A stretch of DNA of 64,000 bases from Chryseobacterium vrystaatense. Its GTDB lineage: Bacteria > Bacteroidota > Bacteroidia > Flavobacteriales > Weeksellaceae. The translations under genes and the position numbers were made by a program. Shown piece after piece: positions 1-10,094 of the stretch (position 1 is the stretch's first letter; every line of letters starts with the position of its first letter). Under the pieces are notes generated by a model. It was not told where the DNA came from. It made no database searches and saw only the letters and a program-made list of their open reading frames with translations. The DNA lies in assembly GCF_000737765.1 (NCBI RefSeq), contig NZ_JPRI01000001.1, forward strand, positions 186,001 through 250,000, written 5' to 3'.

Positions 1-3
1 CAT

Positions 4-918
4 CTACTCTCTCACCAAAGGCATTGTAGAGCATCTCAACAATCCTCCCATTTTAGAGATTTCTCTGTAAGGAATTTCTTCTACCGTCATTCCCCACTCG
101 TTTCTCAGGTGGTTGTTCATTCTTGTGAATGTTTTGTCTGATACAATAACGTCCGGAGAAATGGAGAAAATATTCGGGAACATTTCAAACATTTCTTCAT
201 CATTGAGATGGAAACAGTTTTCTTCTCCGAAAATATCAATGATCAGTCTGTAATCGCTTTCATCTACAAAGCCGTTCTTATAAATAAGACATTTATCTTT
301 TCCCACCGGGTTGAAAGTACAGTCCAGATGTAGAATTCCCTCAAAAGGAATTTTATCATTTTTCTTTAATTCCAGATCAATAATTCTTTTCTTCGGAAAA
401 TACTCTTTTAGAATTTCAATGGCGTATTCGTTGGTTCTCGCCGTTTTATAGTTTCGGTAATCTTCGCTGAAGCATGTTCCTATAAAAAGGAAATCGTCCC
501 ATACAATGACATCTCCACCTTCAATATGTGCAGTCTCCGGAAGATTGATGATTTTTCTCCAGGCAACTTTTTCAAAAACTTTTTTATATGCCTCCTGCTC
601 ATCAGCTCTGTCCGCGATCACGTTTGAGATGATCATTTTATCGTCAATCACAAAAGCTACATCTCTTGAAAAAACCTGATTGTAATCTTTGATAATGCTT
701 GGACGCAATACCTCAACATCGTATTTTTTAAGTACTGCTTCAAAAGCATTCATTTCGTTGACGATATCCTCTTCTTTAGGATACATATTGTGTTCGATGG
801 AGTAATATGATTTGGCATCATAGCTCTCCTCTAGTGTGGGAACAGATCCCATTGAATTAGGCTGGCCTAGAACTACTGATTTCAGCCTGCCCGTTTCGTT
901 TTTAATGTTTAGTCTCAT
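4..918 (-). CDS. Amidinotransferase / dimethylarginine dimethylaminohydrolase-like protein
   Basis: A 304-residue protein of the arginine-deiminase/amidinotransferase fold. These enzymes attack the guanidino carbon of arginine-like substrates through a cysteine. The expected catalytic residues are visible: the E133-G-G-D136 motif, H197 in GILHLD, and C296 near the C-terminus in LLRCSTMP. The N-terminal segment FSRDVAFV matches the family's TRDPGFV-like substrate loop. No signal peptide is seen, so it is probably cytoplasmic. The family includes DDAH, arginine deiminase and CtlX-like citrulline-forming enzymes, and the sequence alone does not choose between them. It reads leftward and is complete, ending 3 bases from the window edge. 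Confidence 0.85.
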   Translation of the reverse strand: MRLNIKNETGRLKSVVLGQPNSMGSVPTLEESYDAKSYYSIEHNMYPKEEDIVNEMNAFEAVLKKYDVEVLRPSIIKDYNQVFSRDVAFVIDDKMIISNVIADRADEQEAYKKVFEKVAWRKIINLPETAHIEGGDVIVWDDFLFIGTCFSEDYRNYKTARTNEYAIEILKEYFPKKRIIDLELKKNDKIPFEGILHLDCTFNPVGKDKCLIYKNGFVDESDYRLIIDIFGEENCFHLNDEEMFEMFPNIFSISPDVIVSDKTFTRMNNHLRNEWGMTVEEIPYREISKMGGLLRCSTMPLVRE

Positions 919-937
919 AAAGATTTATGCAATACTA

Positions 938-968
938 CAAATATAAGTAAAGGTCTCTATCTGGAAAA
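938..968 (-). promoter_or_regulatory. Candidate promoter of the amidinotransferase gene
   Basis: Read on the minus strand, TATATTTG (938-945) fits the Bacteroidota -7 element TAnnTTTG, with a T-rich TTTT at 965-968 nineteen bases upstream in place of TTTG. It lies about 20 bases before the start codon. Inferred from consensus only. Confidence 0.4.
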
Positions 969-1231
969 CTTTTGATTTGTTTTATCCATCAAATTTGATT
1001 TTAAAATTATTTATCTGTCAAAACTGAGTTCTTTATTTCTGTATAAAATGCCAAATCTGAATAAACACGAACACATCACCTCCTGTACCATTCATCTACA
1101 ACTGACTATTTATCATCTACATAAGAAATAAAAAAAAGTAAATACTGTTAAACAAATTCATATCTTAGTGATATAATTTCAATGGAATTATCATTTTAAA
1201 ATTTAATTATTAACATCAAAAAATCAAAATC
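946..1231. other. AT-rich intergenic region upstream of a Cys-rich peptide gene
   Basis: This gap separates the leftward amidinotransferase from the rightward small peptide gene. The only elements I can point to are the promoter at the left edge and the box TTCATATCTTAG at 1157-1168. That box recurs upstream of the peptide gene at 61508. Confidence 0.5.
1157..1168 (+). promoter_or_regulatory. Shared upstream box of Cys-rich peptide gene (TATCTTAG, -7-like)
   Basis: TATCTTAG (1161-1168) matches TAnnTTTG at all but one fixed position and sits 63 bases before the ATG. The same 12 bases TTCATATCTTAG occur at 61446-61457 before another peptide gene. A clear TTTG element is not seen 19-21 bases upstream, so the promoter assignment is tentative. 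Confidence 0.4.
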
Positions 1232-1399
1232 ATGAACAAGAAAAATCCGGTGCTGAAAAATGCACAAAAATTAGGAAGAGAGCAACAGAAATCCGTTATG
1301 GGAGGAGCTATTCCTCCAGGAAACAGAAGATGCTGTGAGTGGGATGAAGTTACAGGAAAATGCTATATCTGGACTTGTGACAGATGTATGTGTCCATAA
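1232..1399 (+). CDS. Double-glycine leader, six-cysteine small peptide
   Basis: A 55-residue peptide. The leader segment KLGREQQKSVMGG ends in Gly-Gly at residues 24-25 and aligns position by position with the leaders of the peptides at 13088 and 61508 (K-hydrophobic-[SG]-R-x-x-[LQ]-K-x-[VI]-x-G-G). The 30-residue core is rich in Cys (C34, C35, C44, C49, C52, C54) and aromatic residues. This fits the bacteriocin-like precursors common in Chryseobacterium, which are normally cut after GG by a C39-peptidase ABC transporter. None is encoded nearby. A perfect intrinsic terminator follows, so this is a single-gene unit. Activity and modification are unknown. Confidence 0.8.
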   Translation: MNKKNPVLKNAQKLGREQQKSVMGGAIPPGNRRCCEWDEVTGKCYIWTCDRCMCP

Positions 1400-1411
1400 A
1401 ATGAATAAGAG

Positions 1412-1445
1412 CCTGCCTGATCAAACAGGCAGGTTTTTCTTTTTT
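1412..1445 (+). terminator. Intrinsic terminator of the small peptide gene
   Basis: An 8-bp perfect stem, CCTGCCTG (1412-1419) with CAGGCAGG (1426-1433), a 6-base loop and a T-rich tail (1434-1445). The tail overlaps the last codons of the convergent receptor gene. Confidence 0.9.
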
Positions 1446-3807
1446 ATCTCGCCCTGTTCTCTTCTTCTGTCTTCTGGATCTCTTTAACCTGATATTTTGA
1501 ACTTCCAAAGCTGTACCCTACAGACAGGATTAAACGACTACTGTCCCACCAATGAGTTAAGCGGTTGTCCATAATCTGTTTATGTCTGAACTCGAGACTC
1601 TGATCATAAGAATCAAACATATTGTTGTAGCTGATCTTTGTATTAAGTTTACTGTCAAACCATGATTTCTGCAAGGATAGGTCAACGGTATATCTTGGTT
1701 TTATAATGTACAGACTGTTTCCTGTTTTGGACTCATAGTTTGCAAAAAGATTGAGGGTATATCCTTTTTGCAAAGTGAAAACCTGATTGACTCTCACTTC
1801 ATAGTTATATACTTTTAAAGCAAATATCTCATCAAGATAGGGCCTGAACTCATCATTATAATAGCCTGCAACCTGTCCTGTGATATTCCACCATTTTGCT
1901 ACTTTCACGGGAAAACTTGTTTCTAAATAAGCAAATTTCCGATAAGGAAGATTGGTTCCCAGATATTCCAGTACATTGGTTTTAGGATTATAAAGCGGAT
2001 ATCTTACCAGCACATCTTTTTCTTTTCCGACCGTAAAGCTCGTTACCCAATTTTTATATCGGTAGGTAAGTTTCATCTGACTGGTGAAAGAGGGTTGCAG
2101 ATAAGGATTCCCAATCCAGTAATTCAGCGGACTGAAATAAAACCGGAACGGATTAAGTTGTGAAAACACAGGTCTTGTGATCTTTCTGCTGTAAGATAAT
2201 GACAATTCATTAGATTTATTAAAGGTATATGTTGTGCTGAAGGATGGTAACCATTCCAGATAATTTCTTGATACCACCGAATCTTTAGTAACAGCATCTG
2301 AAATACTTTGTGTATTCTCAAACCGCAGTCCTGCATTCACCTGAAGCTTTCCGAATTTCTGTCTGTAAGATACATAACCGGCCCAAATTTTCTCTTTGTA
2401 AGAAAACATATTGCTCCGCTCCGGATCAAATACAAAACGATCATTTACAGAGAGCGTGTCATAGCGGATATTATTGTTGGTATCTGAATAACTGTATTTC
2501 ATCCCGGCCTCAAGGTCTGCATTACCCATCTTTTGTGAAACATCAATCTGGGCTGTCTGGATGTCAATTTTATTAAGCAGATCGGATTTCCAATAGGATA
2601 AAAGCTGAGATGTAGGTTTATCCCTGTTTATAAAATCATCTTTCTGCATATTTTTAACGGAAAGATAATTGCCTAAAAAGTTGAGTTTAAAACCCTTATT
2701 TTGAAATGAATAATCTGCGGTTATCCCATAATTTTTCTGTGAATATTCTGTGGGATTTTCGCTTTCGGTGTTAAAAATCAGCTGCGATTCATCTTTGTTT
2801 GTTGTATAAAGTGAGCCTGAACGGATCCTGTCACTGGTTCTGAAATTCCCTCTGACACTAATGCCCAATCTATTTTTATCATTCATCCGGAAATCTGCTC
2901 CGGTCTGAATGCTGTACACATTCCCCTCATCTTCCTGATACGTATTGGTTCGCATCACATTGGTGTTTGCCAGCTTTTGTAAGGCATTATACTGATAGGT
3001 AGAAATTCCATTATTATAGCTGGTCTGCAGGCTGTAAGCCATTTTTTCCGTATTGTAAGATAGGTTTAAAGCATTTTCTCTATAGCTGAACTTATTAGCA
3101 TAGGCATTTCCATTGTAATTCCCTTTCCAGCCCAGGTTTCCATTTCTTTTAAGTTTGATGTCAATGATTCCTTTAAATTCTGCATCATATTTTGAAGAAG
3201 GGTTGGCATTTACTTCAATAGATTCTACCATTTCAGGAGGGAGTGCACGAAGATAAGCCTGCAGTTCCTGGCTGCTCATCGTAATGGGTTTTCCATCAAT
3301 AAAAACAGCGGGAGTAATTCTTCCACCCACAAAAATACCGCCTTCCTGGTCTATGGAGACACCGGGAGTTTTTCTTAATACTTCAAGAAGATTGGCAGAT
3401 GTTTTAAAGTCTTTATTACCTGAAACATTCATCACCATATTCCCATCATTGAGTTTAATACTTCTGGATACTGAACGGATCACTACTTCTGCAATAGTTT
3501 CTGCTGAAGGTTTTAACTCAATCAAAAAAAGATCTTCGGTTTTATCAAATTCTTTAGTTTCGTATTCTTTTTTCTGAATGACAAAGTAAGATTGATCAGT
3601 ACTATTATTAAACTGGAAAACTCCTAAAGAATCTGTCAGAATTTTTTTAATAATCTGCCGGTCAGATTTATTTAGTATTGAAATTTCAGCCTTAGAAATG
3701 GCGATCTTCGTCTCTGAATCCAAGACTTTACCTGTTACCGTTTCCTGAGCTTTTCCCAAAAAGGAAAGAAATAAGAGGATGAGTAAACCCCACAATTTGA
3801 TCTTCAT
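1444..3807 (-). CDS. Outer-membrane beta-barrel receptor (TonB-dependent type, OMP_b-brl_3-like)
   Basis: A 787-residue outer-membrane protein. A signal peptide ends near the AQ at residues 20-21. It is followed by a CarboxypepD_reg-like beta-sandwich (about 24-105, starting ETVTGKVLDSETK), a plug-like domain (about 115-225, with LLEVLRKTPGVSIDQEGG and the VFIDGKP motif), and a barrel rich in alternating aromatic residues to the C-terminus. This order is typical of Bacteroidota receptors that lack a classical TonB box. The substrate cannot be read from the sequence. It is convergent with the small peptide gene, and its stop lies in that gene's terminator tail. I see no partner SusD gene, so it is not a standard polysaccharide-uptake pair. 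Confidence 0.85.
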   Translation of the reverse strand: MKIKLWGLLILLFLSFLGKAQETVTGKVLDSETKIAISKAEISILNKSDRQIIKKILTDSLGVFQFNNSTDQSYFVIQKKEYETKEFDKTEDLFLIELKPSAETIAEVVIRSVSRSIKLNDGNMVMNVSGNKDFKTSANLLEVLRKTPGVSIDQEGGIFVGGRITPAVFIDGKPITMSSQELQAYLRALPPEMVESIEVNANPSSKYDAEFKGIIDIKLKRNGNLGWKGNYNGNAYANKFSYRENALNLSYNTEKMAYSLQTSYNNGISTYQYNALQKLANTNVMRTNTYQEDEGNVYSIQTGADFRMNDKNRLGISVRGNFRTSDRIRSGSLYTTNKDESQLIFNTESENPTEYSQKNYGITADYSFQNKGFKLNFLGNYLSVKNMQKDDFINRDKPTSQLLSYWKSDLLNKIDIQTAQIDVSQKMGNADLEAGMKYSYSDTNNNIRYDTLSVNDRFVFDPERSNMFSYKEKIWAGYVSYRQKFGKLQVNAGLRFENTQSISDAVTKDSVVSRNYLEWLPSFSTTYTFNKSNELSLSYSRKITRPVFSQLNPFRFYFSPLNYWIGNPYLQPSFTSQMKLTYRYKNWVTSFTVGKEKDVLVRYPLYNPKTNVLEYLGTNLPYRKFAYLETSFPVKVAKWWNITGQVAGYYNDEFRPYLDEIFALKVYNYEVRVNQVFTLQKGYTLNLFANYESKTGNSLYIIKPRYTVDLSLQKSWFDSKLNTKISYNNMFDSYDQSLEFRHKQIMDNRLTHWWDSSRLILSVGYSFGSSKYQVKEIQKTEEENRAR

Positions 3808-3887
3808 AAATTTTAAATTTTATGAAATCAAAAGTACCTTTCTATTGTAAAAATAAGGTTTTGAAGTTTAAATTCCGCAGTACGAAA

Positions 3888-4988
3888 TTATAATTCTGAA
3901 CTCTGAAACCTGGCTTCAGCAGGCATTTGAGACTGTTTATAAAGAAGAGGAGTGGTATTTTTAATTTTTTTGAATGTGGAAAAGAAGGTAGACTTAGAAT
4001 TGAAACCAACTTCATATCCTATTTCTTCGATCTTCAGAAAGGAACCATTTTCTATTTGCTCACAAGCTTCGCTGATTCTGTATTCATTGATATAAGTAGC
4101 AAAACTTTTCCCAAGATTGTCATTCAGCAATTGGGAAAGCTGATGGGCAGATATATTCATCTTAGCAGCAAGGTCACCTAATTTAAGATTTGGATTTTTG
4201 TATAACTCCTCGGAATCCATGAATCTTTCAAGTCTGGAAACAAAACTTTCTGCAAGGTCTCCAGAGATCTTTTTATTGGTATACTTAGGAATGTCTTTTA
4301 ACGGAGTTTGCTCCTCCTTTTTATTGAACAGAATTAAAAAATTAGTGTACAAGACAAATGAGAACACAAGACTTCCGCCTGCACAGTAAATTTGCACCCA
4401 TCCCGTAGAAATTAACTGATAGGCCAGGAAAATGACCACATTACTTACAAGTACCGGAAGAATAAACTTATTAGAGTTTCTGGCTGTCTGCTTTGAGAAA
4501 ATATAATATTGGTAAACCGAAAGCAGAACAAATACTGACCAAACTGTATAAATAAAGGTTCCAAAATACATGTCCCAGGTTATCGGAAAGAACAAATACA
4601 CCAATCCAACGGCTCCAAGAATCAACGTAAGAATACCAAAAGAAGTTCTGCACTGTTTTAAATCAAATTCTTCCCGCAAAAAAGATGATCTGATGTAGTA
4701 ATATAAAGCCGGGCCTGTAAAAAACAATGCTGACATTCCAAGATGCGGAATAATTCTCGGCAAGTCTGGATAAAAGTACATGCAAACTGAAATCCCTACT
4801 CTGGTGCTTAAAGTCAGTAAAATTAAGCCCAGAAAGAAATCAGGAATGTGTTTGATTTTTTTAATAAACAGAAAATAAATCCCAAGCAGTAACCCATTGA
4901 AGGCTCCTACCGCACTGAAGAAAAATAACATCTGCTGTCCGAAAGTCATGGTAATTGTTTTATAGTTTTGAAGTAAGATCCAATCCAT
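3888..4988 (-). CDS. Membrane-anchored AraC-family transcriptional regulator
   Basis: A 366-residue protein with about seven hydrophobic helices in residues 18-225 and a cytoplasmic AraC-type double helix-turn-helix at about 255-355. The second helix-turn-helix carries the family signature (IEEIGYEVGFNSKSTFFSTF followed by KK and TP). Such fusions are common in Bacteroidota and are thought to sense a signal in the membrane and bind DNA directly. The first ATG is used here; a second ATG at residue 14 (MTFGQQ) is a plausible alternative. It lies 80 bases upstream of the receptor in the same direction and may control it, which is inference from position only. Confidence 0.85.
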   Translation of the reverse strand: MDWILLQNYKTITMTFGQQMLFFFSAVGAFNGLLLGIYFLFIKKIKHIPDFFLGLILLTLSTRVGISVCMYFYPDLPRIIPHLGMSALFFTGPALYYYIRSSFLREEFDLKQCRTSFGILTLILGAVGLVYLFFPITWDMYFGTFIYTVWSVFVLLSVYQYYIFSKQTARNSNKFILPVLVSNVVIFLAYQLISTGWVQIYCAGGSLVFSFVLYTNFLILFNKKEEQTPLKDIPKYTNKKISGDLAESFVSRLERFMDSEELYKNPNLKLGDLAAKMNISAHQLSQLLNDNLGKSFATYINEYRISEACEQIENGSFLKIEEIGYEVGFNSKSTFFSTFKKIKNTTPLLYKQSQMPAEARFQSSEL

Positions 4989-5195
4989 TTTAAAGCTCGC
5001 TTAAAAGCTATTCTTTGAAACGAACCTTAATATGTTTATTTAAACAATAAAAAAACATCAGTTATCCCTAAGTCAAAACCGATTGAAAGTGATTAACTTA
5101 TGGAAGTAAATTTAGTGAAAATATTGTTTTCGAACTGATATAATATATAAAAAATACATGTCCATTTTTTTGTACTTTCGTCTATATCAAAATCA

Positions 5196-5642
5196 ATGAA
5201 AAAATCAGATCAATCTCTCTGTAATATCTGTATCTCCTCGATAAAAAGAAAGACAATGAAACCTTATGATTTCAAATGGACTCAATTTTTTGATTTAGAT
5301 TCCAATCCTGAATTACTCTTCCAAACCTTCCCGATAGACTTTGCAGAAGAAGAGTTGATTATTTGTTCAACCCTGATCGATCCTGACCATTACAGTATTC
5401 TAACAACCCGAAAACTTATAACTAAAAACAATGGAATTGTTGAATCCGGAAGCCTGATTAATGCAAAAAATAAATGGTATGGGGAATTTAAAAGCAAAAC
5501 GGAATTGTATACTTTAGATGAAGTGGAGCTATCTACAGGGAAAAGATTAAGCTATTTTGTAGAAACTGGAAGGGCATCAATGATTATGATTTATGGGGTA
5601 AGAACTTTTGTTTTTCTCAGTCAGGATTTAATTTCGAAATAA
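5196..5642 (+). CDS. Hypothetical protein, 148 residues
   Basis: I do not recognise this protein. It is soluble, has no signal peptide or membrane segment, and has alternating charged and beta-strand-like stretches. It ends in SQDLISK. Two starts are possible: the ATG used here, or an internal one at 5256 (MKPYDF) giving 128 residues. Conservation would decide, since the first 20 residues (with CNICISS) look less protein-like. TACTTTCG at 5173-5180 resembles a Bacteroidota -7 element at a sensible distance from the first ATG. A strong hairpin terminator follows. Confidence 0.6.
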   Translation: MKKSDQSLCNICISSIKRKTMKPYDFKWTQFFDLDSNPELLFQTFPIDFAEEELIICSTLIDPDHYSILTTRKLITKNNGIVESGSLINAKNKWYGEFKSKTELYTLDEVELSTGKRLSYFVETGRASMIMIYGVRTFVFLSQDLISK

Positions 5643-5658
5643 TCATTTAAAATAAAAA

Positions 5659-5684
5659 ATCCCAAAGCAAGCTTTGGGATTTTG
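5659..5684. terminator. Bidirectional intrinsic terminator
   Basis: ATCCCAAAGC (5659-5668) pairs perfectly with GCTTTGGGAT (5671-5680) over a 2-base loop. A-rich sequence on the left and TTTTG on the right suit it to terminate both the unknown gene and the convergent gltA. Confidence 0.85.
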
Positions 5685-5703
5685 ATTATGATAAAAACAG
5701 AGA

Positions 5704-6990
5704 TTATCTGTTTGCAATATCAATATAGTTTCTTTGCTGAGCACCTTGGTAAACCTGTCTTGGTCTTCCGATAGGATCTCCTTTCATTCTCATTTCTTTC
5801 CACTGAGAAATCCATCCCGGAAGTCTTCCCAATGCAAACATTACGGTGAACATTTCTGTAGGAATTCCTAACGCTCTGTAGATGATACCTGAATAGAAGT
5901 CAACGTTTGGATATAGTTTTCTTTCTACGAAGTATTCGTCTTCAAGCGCTACTTTTTCCAACTGCATAGCAATGTCAAGAGCTTTATCCTGAATTCCTAA
6001 TGCGCTAAGGATATCATCAGCTGCTTTTTTAATGATTTTCGCTCTTGGGTCAAAGTTTTTGTACACTCTGTGTCCAAAGCCCATTAGACGGAAGTTATCA
6101 TTTTTATCTTTAGCTTTTGCTACCCATTTGTTAACGTCTCCACCATCTTTTTCGATCAATTCAAGCATTTCGATTACAGCCTGGTTTGCTCCTCCGTGAA
6201 GAGGACCCCAAAGTGCAGAAACACCCGCAGAAATAGAAGCGAAAAGACCTGTGTGAGCAGAACCTACCATTCTTACTGTAGAAGTAGAACAGTTTTGCTC
6301 GTGGTCAGCGTGAAGGATTAATAATTTATCAAGAGCATCTACAATTACCGGATTTACTTCAAAATCTTCGTTTGGTAATCTGAATGCCATTTTGTAGAAG
6401 TTCTCTACGTAGTTCAGGTTGTTATCTCCGTGGTTAAGCGGAAGCCCCTGAGTTTTTCTGTATGTCCATGCGCAAAGGTGAGAGAATTTAGCAATCATCA
6501 ATTCTGCTGCGTGGTCCATTTCTTCTTTAGAGTTTACGTTAACAGCTTTAGGGTTAAAGGCAGTTAAAGCGGAAGTTAAAGAAGATAAAACTCCCATAGG
6601 GTGAGCAGAACGAGGGAAAGCATCGATGATTTTTTTCATCTCCTCTGCTATAAAGTTATATTTTTTGATGTTGTTGTTGAAAGAACCGAATTGCTCCTGA
6701 GTAGGTAATTCACCATTTAATAAAAGGTACATTACTTCTGTGAAGTTTGATTTCTCAGCAATCTGCTCGATTGGATAACCTCTGTAGAATAATTCTCCTT
6801 TATCTCCGTCTAAGTAAGTGATGTCGCTAAGGGTAGCTCCGGTGTTTTTGTAACCTAAATCCAGAGTGATTAAACCTGTCTGGTCTCTTAATTTCGAAAT
6901 ATCAATCCCTCTGTCTCCGATAGTACTATCCACGATTGGATATTCATATGAATTACCGTCATAATTCAATATTACTTTGTTGTCTGACAT
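5704..6990 (-). CDS. gltA: Citrate synthase
   Basis: Condenses acetyl-CoA with oxaloacetate to citrate, the entry step of the TCA cycle. The 428-residue length is that of the bacterial hexameric (type II) form. The catalytic triad is present: H265 in PLHGGANQ, H307 in GFGHRVYKN and D364 in YPNVDFYSG, matching the spacing of the E. coli enzyme. The N-terminal beta-sheet domain typical of type II enzymes spans about residues 1-45. It follows eno in the same direction but has its own candidate promoter. Confidence 0.97.
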   Translation of the reverse strand: MSDNKVILNYDGNSYEYPIVDSTIGDRGIDISKLRDQTGLITLDLGYKNTGATLSDITYLDGDKGELFYRGYPIEQIAEKSNFTEVMYLLLNGELPTQEQFGSFNNNIKKYNFIAEEMKKIIDAFPRSAHPMGVLSSLTSALTAFNPKAVNVNSKEEMDHAAELMIAKFSHLCAWTYRKTQGLPLNHGDNNLNYVENFYKMAFRLPNEDFEVNPVIVDALDKLLILHADHEQNCSTSTVRMVGSAHTGLFASISAGVSALWGPLHGGANQAVIEMLELIEKDGGDVNKWVAKAKDKNDNFRLMGFGHRVYKNFDPRAKIIKKAADDILSALGIQDKALDIAMQLEKVALEDEYFVERKLYPNVDFYSGIIYRALGIPTEMFTVMFALGRLPGWISQWKEMRMKGDPIGRPRQVYQGAQQRNYIDIANR

Positions 6991-7005
6991 TTATTTATTT
7001 TTTTT

Positions 7006-7037
7006 TAAATATACTACTTTCCATAAAATACGGCAAA
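7006..7037 (-). promoter_or_regulatory. Candidate gltA promoter
   Basis: On the minus strand: TTTG (7034-7037), a 20-base spacer, then TATATTTA (7006-7013), 7 of 8 against TAnnTTTG. The TTTG falls inside an inverted repeat, ACGGCAA (7030-7036) with TTGCCGT (7051-7057), which may be a weak eno terminator or an operator. Confidence 0.45.
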
Positions 7038-7072
7038 CAAAAATTATCGCTTGCCGTCATTTATAAATTCAA

Positions 7073-8628
<1,556 letters not shown>

Positions 8629-8655
8629 AAAAAAAACATCACTTGTAATGTGATG
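8629..8655 (-). terminator. Intrinsic terminator of the two-component operon
   Basis: On the minus strand CATCAC pairs with GTGATG (8650-8655 with 8637-8642) over a 7-base loop, followed by eight T residues (8629-8636). It begins 11 bases after the histidine-kinase stop. Confidence 0.8.
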
Positions 8656-8665
8656 CTGCACTGAT

Positions 8666-9466
8666 TCAGTTTTCGATATTTAAAGTGGTTTTAAAAAGAA
8701 TCTCGGTTCCTGGCCCGTCTTTTAAAATATGACACTCTCCATTCTGCTCCAGCATTCTTCTCTTTATATTTCTGAGGCCATTTCCTTCGGTGTGTGTTTT
8801 GCTAATTCCGATGCCATTGTCCGAAATGTTCATTGAGAAGGTATTCCCTTCCTGGAAAAAGGAAAGTTTTAATGAATTTGCTTGGCTATGTTTGTATGCA
8901 TTATTAATGGATTCTTTTAAGCATAAAAACATATTACGCCTCAGTTCTGTGGAAATTGGGGTTTCTGATAGAATGTCTATGCTTTCTGACTGTAGCTTTA
9001 TTTTTGTTTTTTTCAGAAAGTTATCCGCATACTGAACAGCATACTCTATAAAGCTGCCCAGAGTATCATTTCCTGAGTTGAGGCTCCAGAGCATTTCGCG
9101 CATGGAGAGATTCATTTCTTCTGAGGTTTTCAGAAGTTCATCGATATCACTTTGCAAATCATCATCCTTTGCTTTCTGTTTCAGAAATTCTGCCTGAAGC
9201 TTCAGCGCGGAAATCCCCGCTCCAAGGTCGTCATGCATGTCGTGGGATATGCGTTCTCGTTCCTCTTCTATGGACTTTTGTTTTTCGAGTTCTTTTTGAA
9301 GGAGCTGGTTTTGATGTTCTGCTTCTTTGAGCTGTTTTTCTTTAAAATACAACAATTGTTTTCTGTTGTACATTAATACAACGAAAATGATGAAACCAAC
9401 GAAGAACATCATGATCATAACAGCAAGTATATATGTAAATTTAAATTCTTCGGGAAGTTGATTCAT
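8666..9466 (-). CDS. Sensor histidine kinase, NarL/DegS type (HisKA_3)
   Basis: A 266-residue kinase with one transmembrane helix (about 12-33), a coiled-coil linker (about 38-70), a HisKA_3 dimerisation domain whose phospho-acceptor is H78 in ISHDMHDDLGAG, and a C-terminal ATPase domain with the N-box NNAYKHS and the G-box DNGIGI. It has almost no periplasmic domain, so it probably reads a signal within the membrane or from a partner. The ATG at 9466 is preferred over an upstream TTG. The start lies inside the end of the preceding membrane-protein gene (26-bp overlap), implying translational coupling. It is the last gene of the operon and presumably phosphorylates the regulator encoded first. 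Confidence 0.9.
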   Translation of the reverse strand: MNQLPEEFKFTYILAVMIMMFFVGFIIFVVLMYNRKQLLYFKEKQLKEAEHQNQLLQKELEKQKSIEEERERISHDMHDDLGAGISALKLQAEFLKQKAKDDDLQSDIDELLKTSEEMNLSMREMLWSLNSGNDTLGSFIEYAVQYADNFLKKTKIKLQSESIDILSETPISTELRRNMFLCLKESINNAYKHSQANSLKLSFFQEGNTFSMNISDNGIGISKTHTEGNGLRNIKRRMLEQNGECHILKDGPGTEILFKTTLNIEN

Positions 9467-10094
9467 TACTAACAAATATTAACCCTATTAAGAATAAGGA
9501 GTATGTTACAATATTGACGATGGAAAAAACAGATATTAAAAAATTCAGCAAACCAGCATCATTTTCCTGAAGAAAGTACATCGGTATAGCTCTAAAAATA
9601 AAAACCACTGACCATATCAAAATTGCGGAACTTATCCAAAACAAAAAATCACTTACAATTGTCTTTTCATTGACATTTTTCAGTTTAAATACATACCATG
9701 ATATTGAAAGGAAAATAAAAAAAACAGGAAGACTTATAAGAGAAACAAATTCCAGCTTTTCAACATTTTTAATTTGTGATTTGTAAAAAATAAAGAATAT
9801 CAGAGTTACTGAAAATACTAAATTTAAAATTCTAAAAATTTTACCTTCTATACTCCTATAGTAAATCAACCCAAAATAAATAATTGACAGAATAATGTAG
9901 GCAGTAAATAATAAGTTCCTATTAAACGTGATCATCCGATATAGATTGACAGGAAGGATATCTATTAATATAACCATTAATAGATAAAGAAAAAAATAAA
10001 ATTGTTGTTTTGATTTTTTTTTAATGATTAAAATATATAATGAGTATAAAAAACTTATCAAAACAACAATTTCATAAATTGAGTTCAGAATCAT
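9441..10094 (-). CDS. Unknown membrane protein in the two-component operon
   Basis: A 217-residue integral membrane protein with about seven hydrophobic helices and short charged loops. I recognise no family. The start chosen is the ATG that overlaps the upstream stop as ATGA (10091-10094), the usual coupled arrangement; two further in-frame ATGs lie 12 and 18 bases upstream. It overlaps the kinase gene at its 3' end. Because the kinase has only one membrane helix, this protein is a reasonable candidate for its sensory partner, which is inference from context. The DNA is strongly AT-rich. Confidence 0.75.
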   Translation of the reverse strand: MILNSIYEIVVLISFLYSLYILIIKKKSKQQFYFFLYLLMVILIDILPVNLYRMITFNRNLLFTAYIILSIIYFGLIYYRSIEGKIFRILNLVFSVTLIFFIFYKSQIKNVEKLEFVSLISLPVFFIFLSISWYVFKLKNVNEKTIVSDFLFWISSAILIWSVVFIFRAIPMYFLQENDAGLLNFLISVFSIVNIVTYSLFLIGLIFVSNESTSRRI

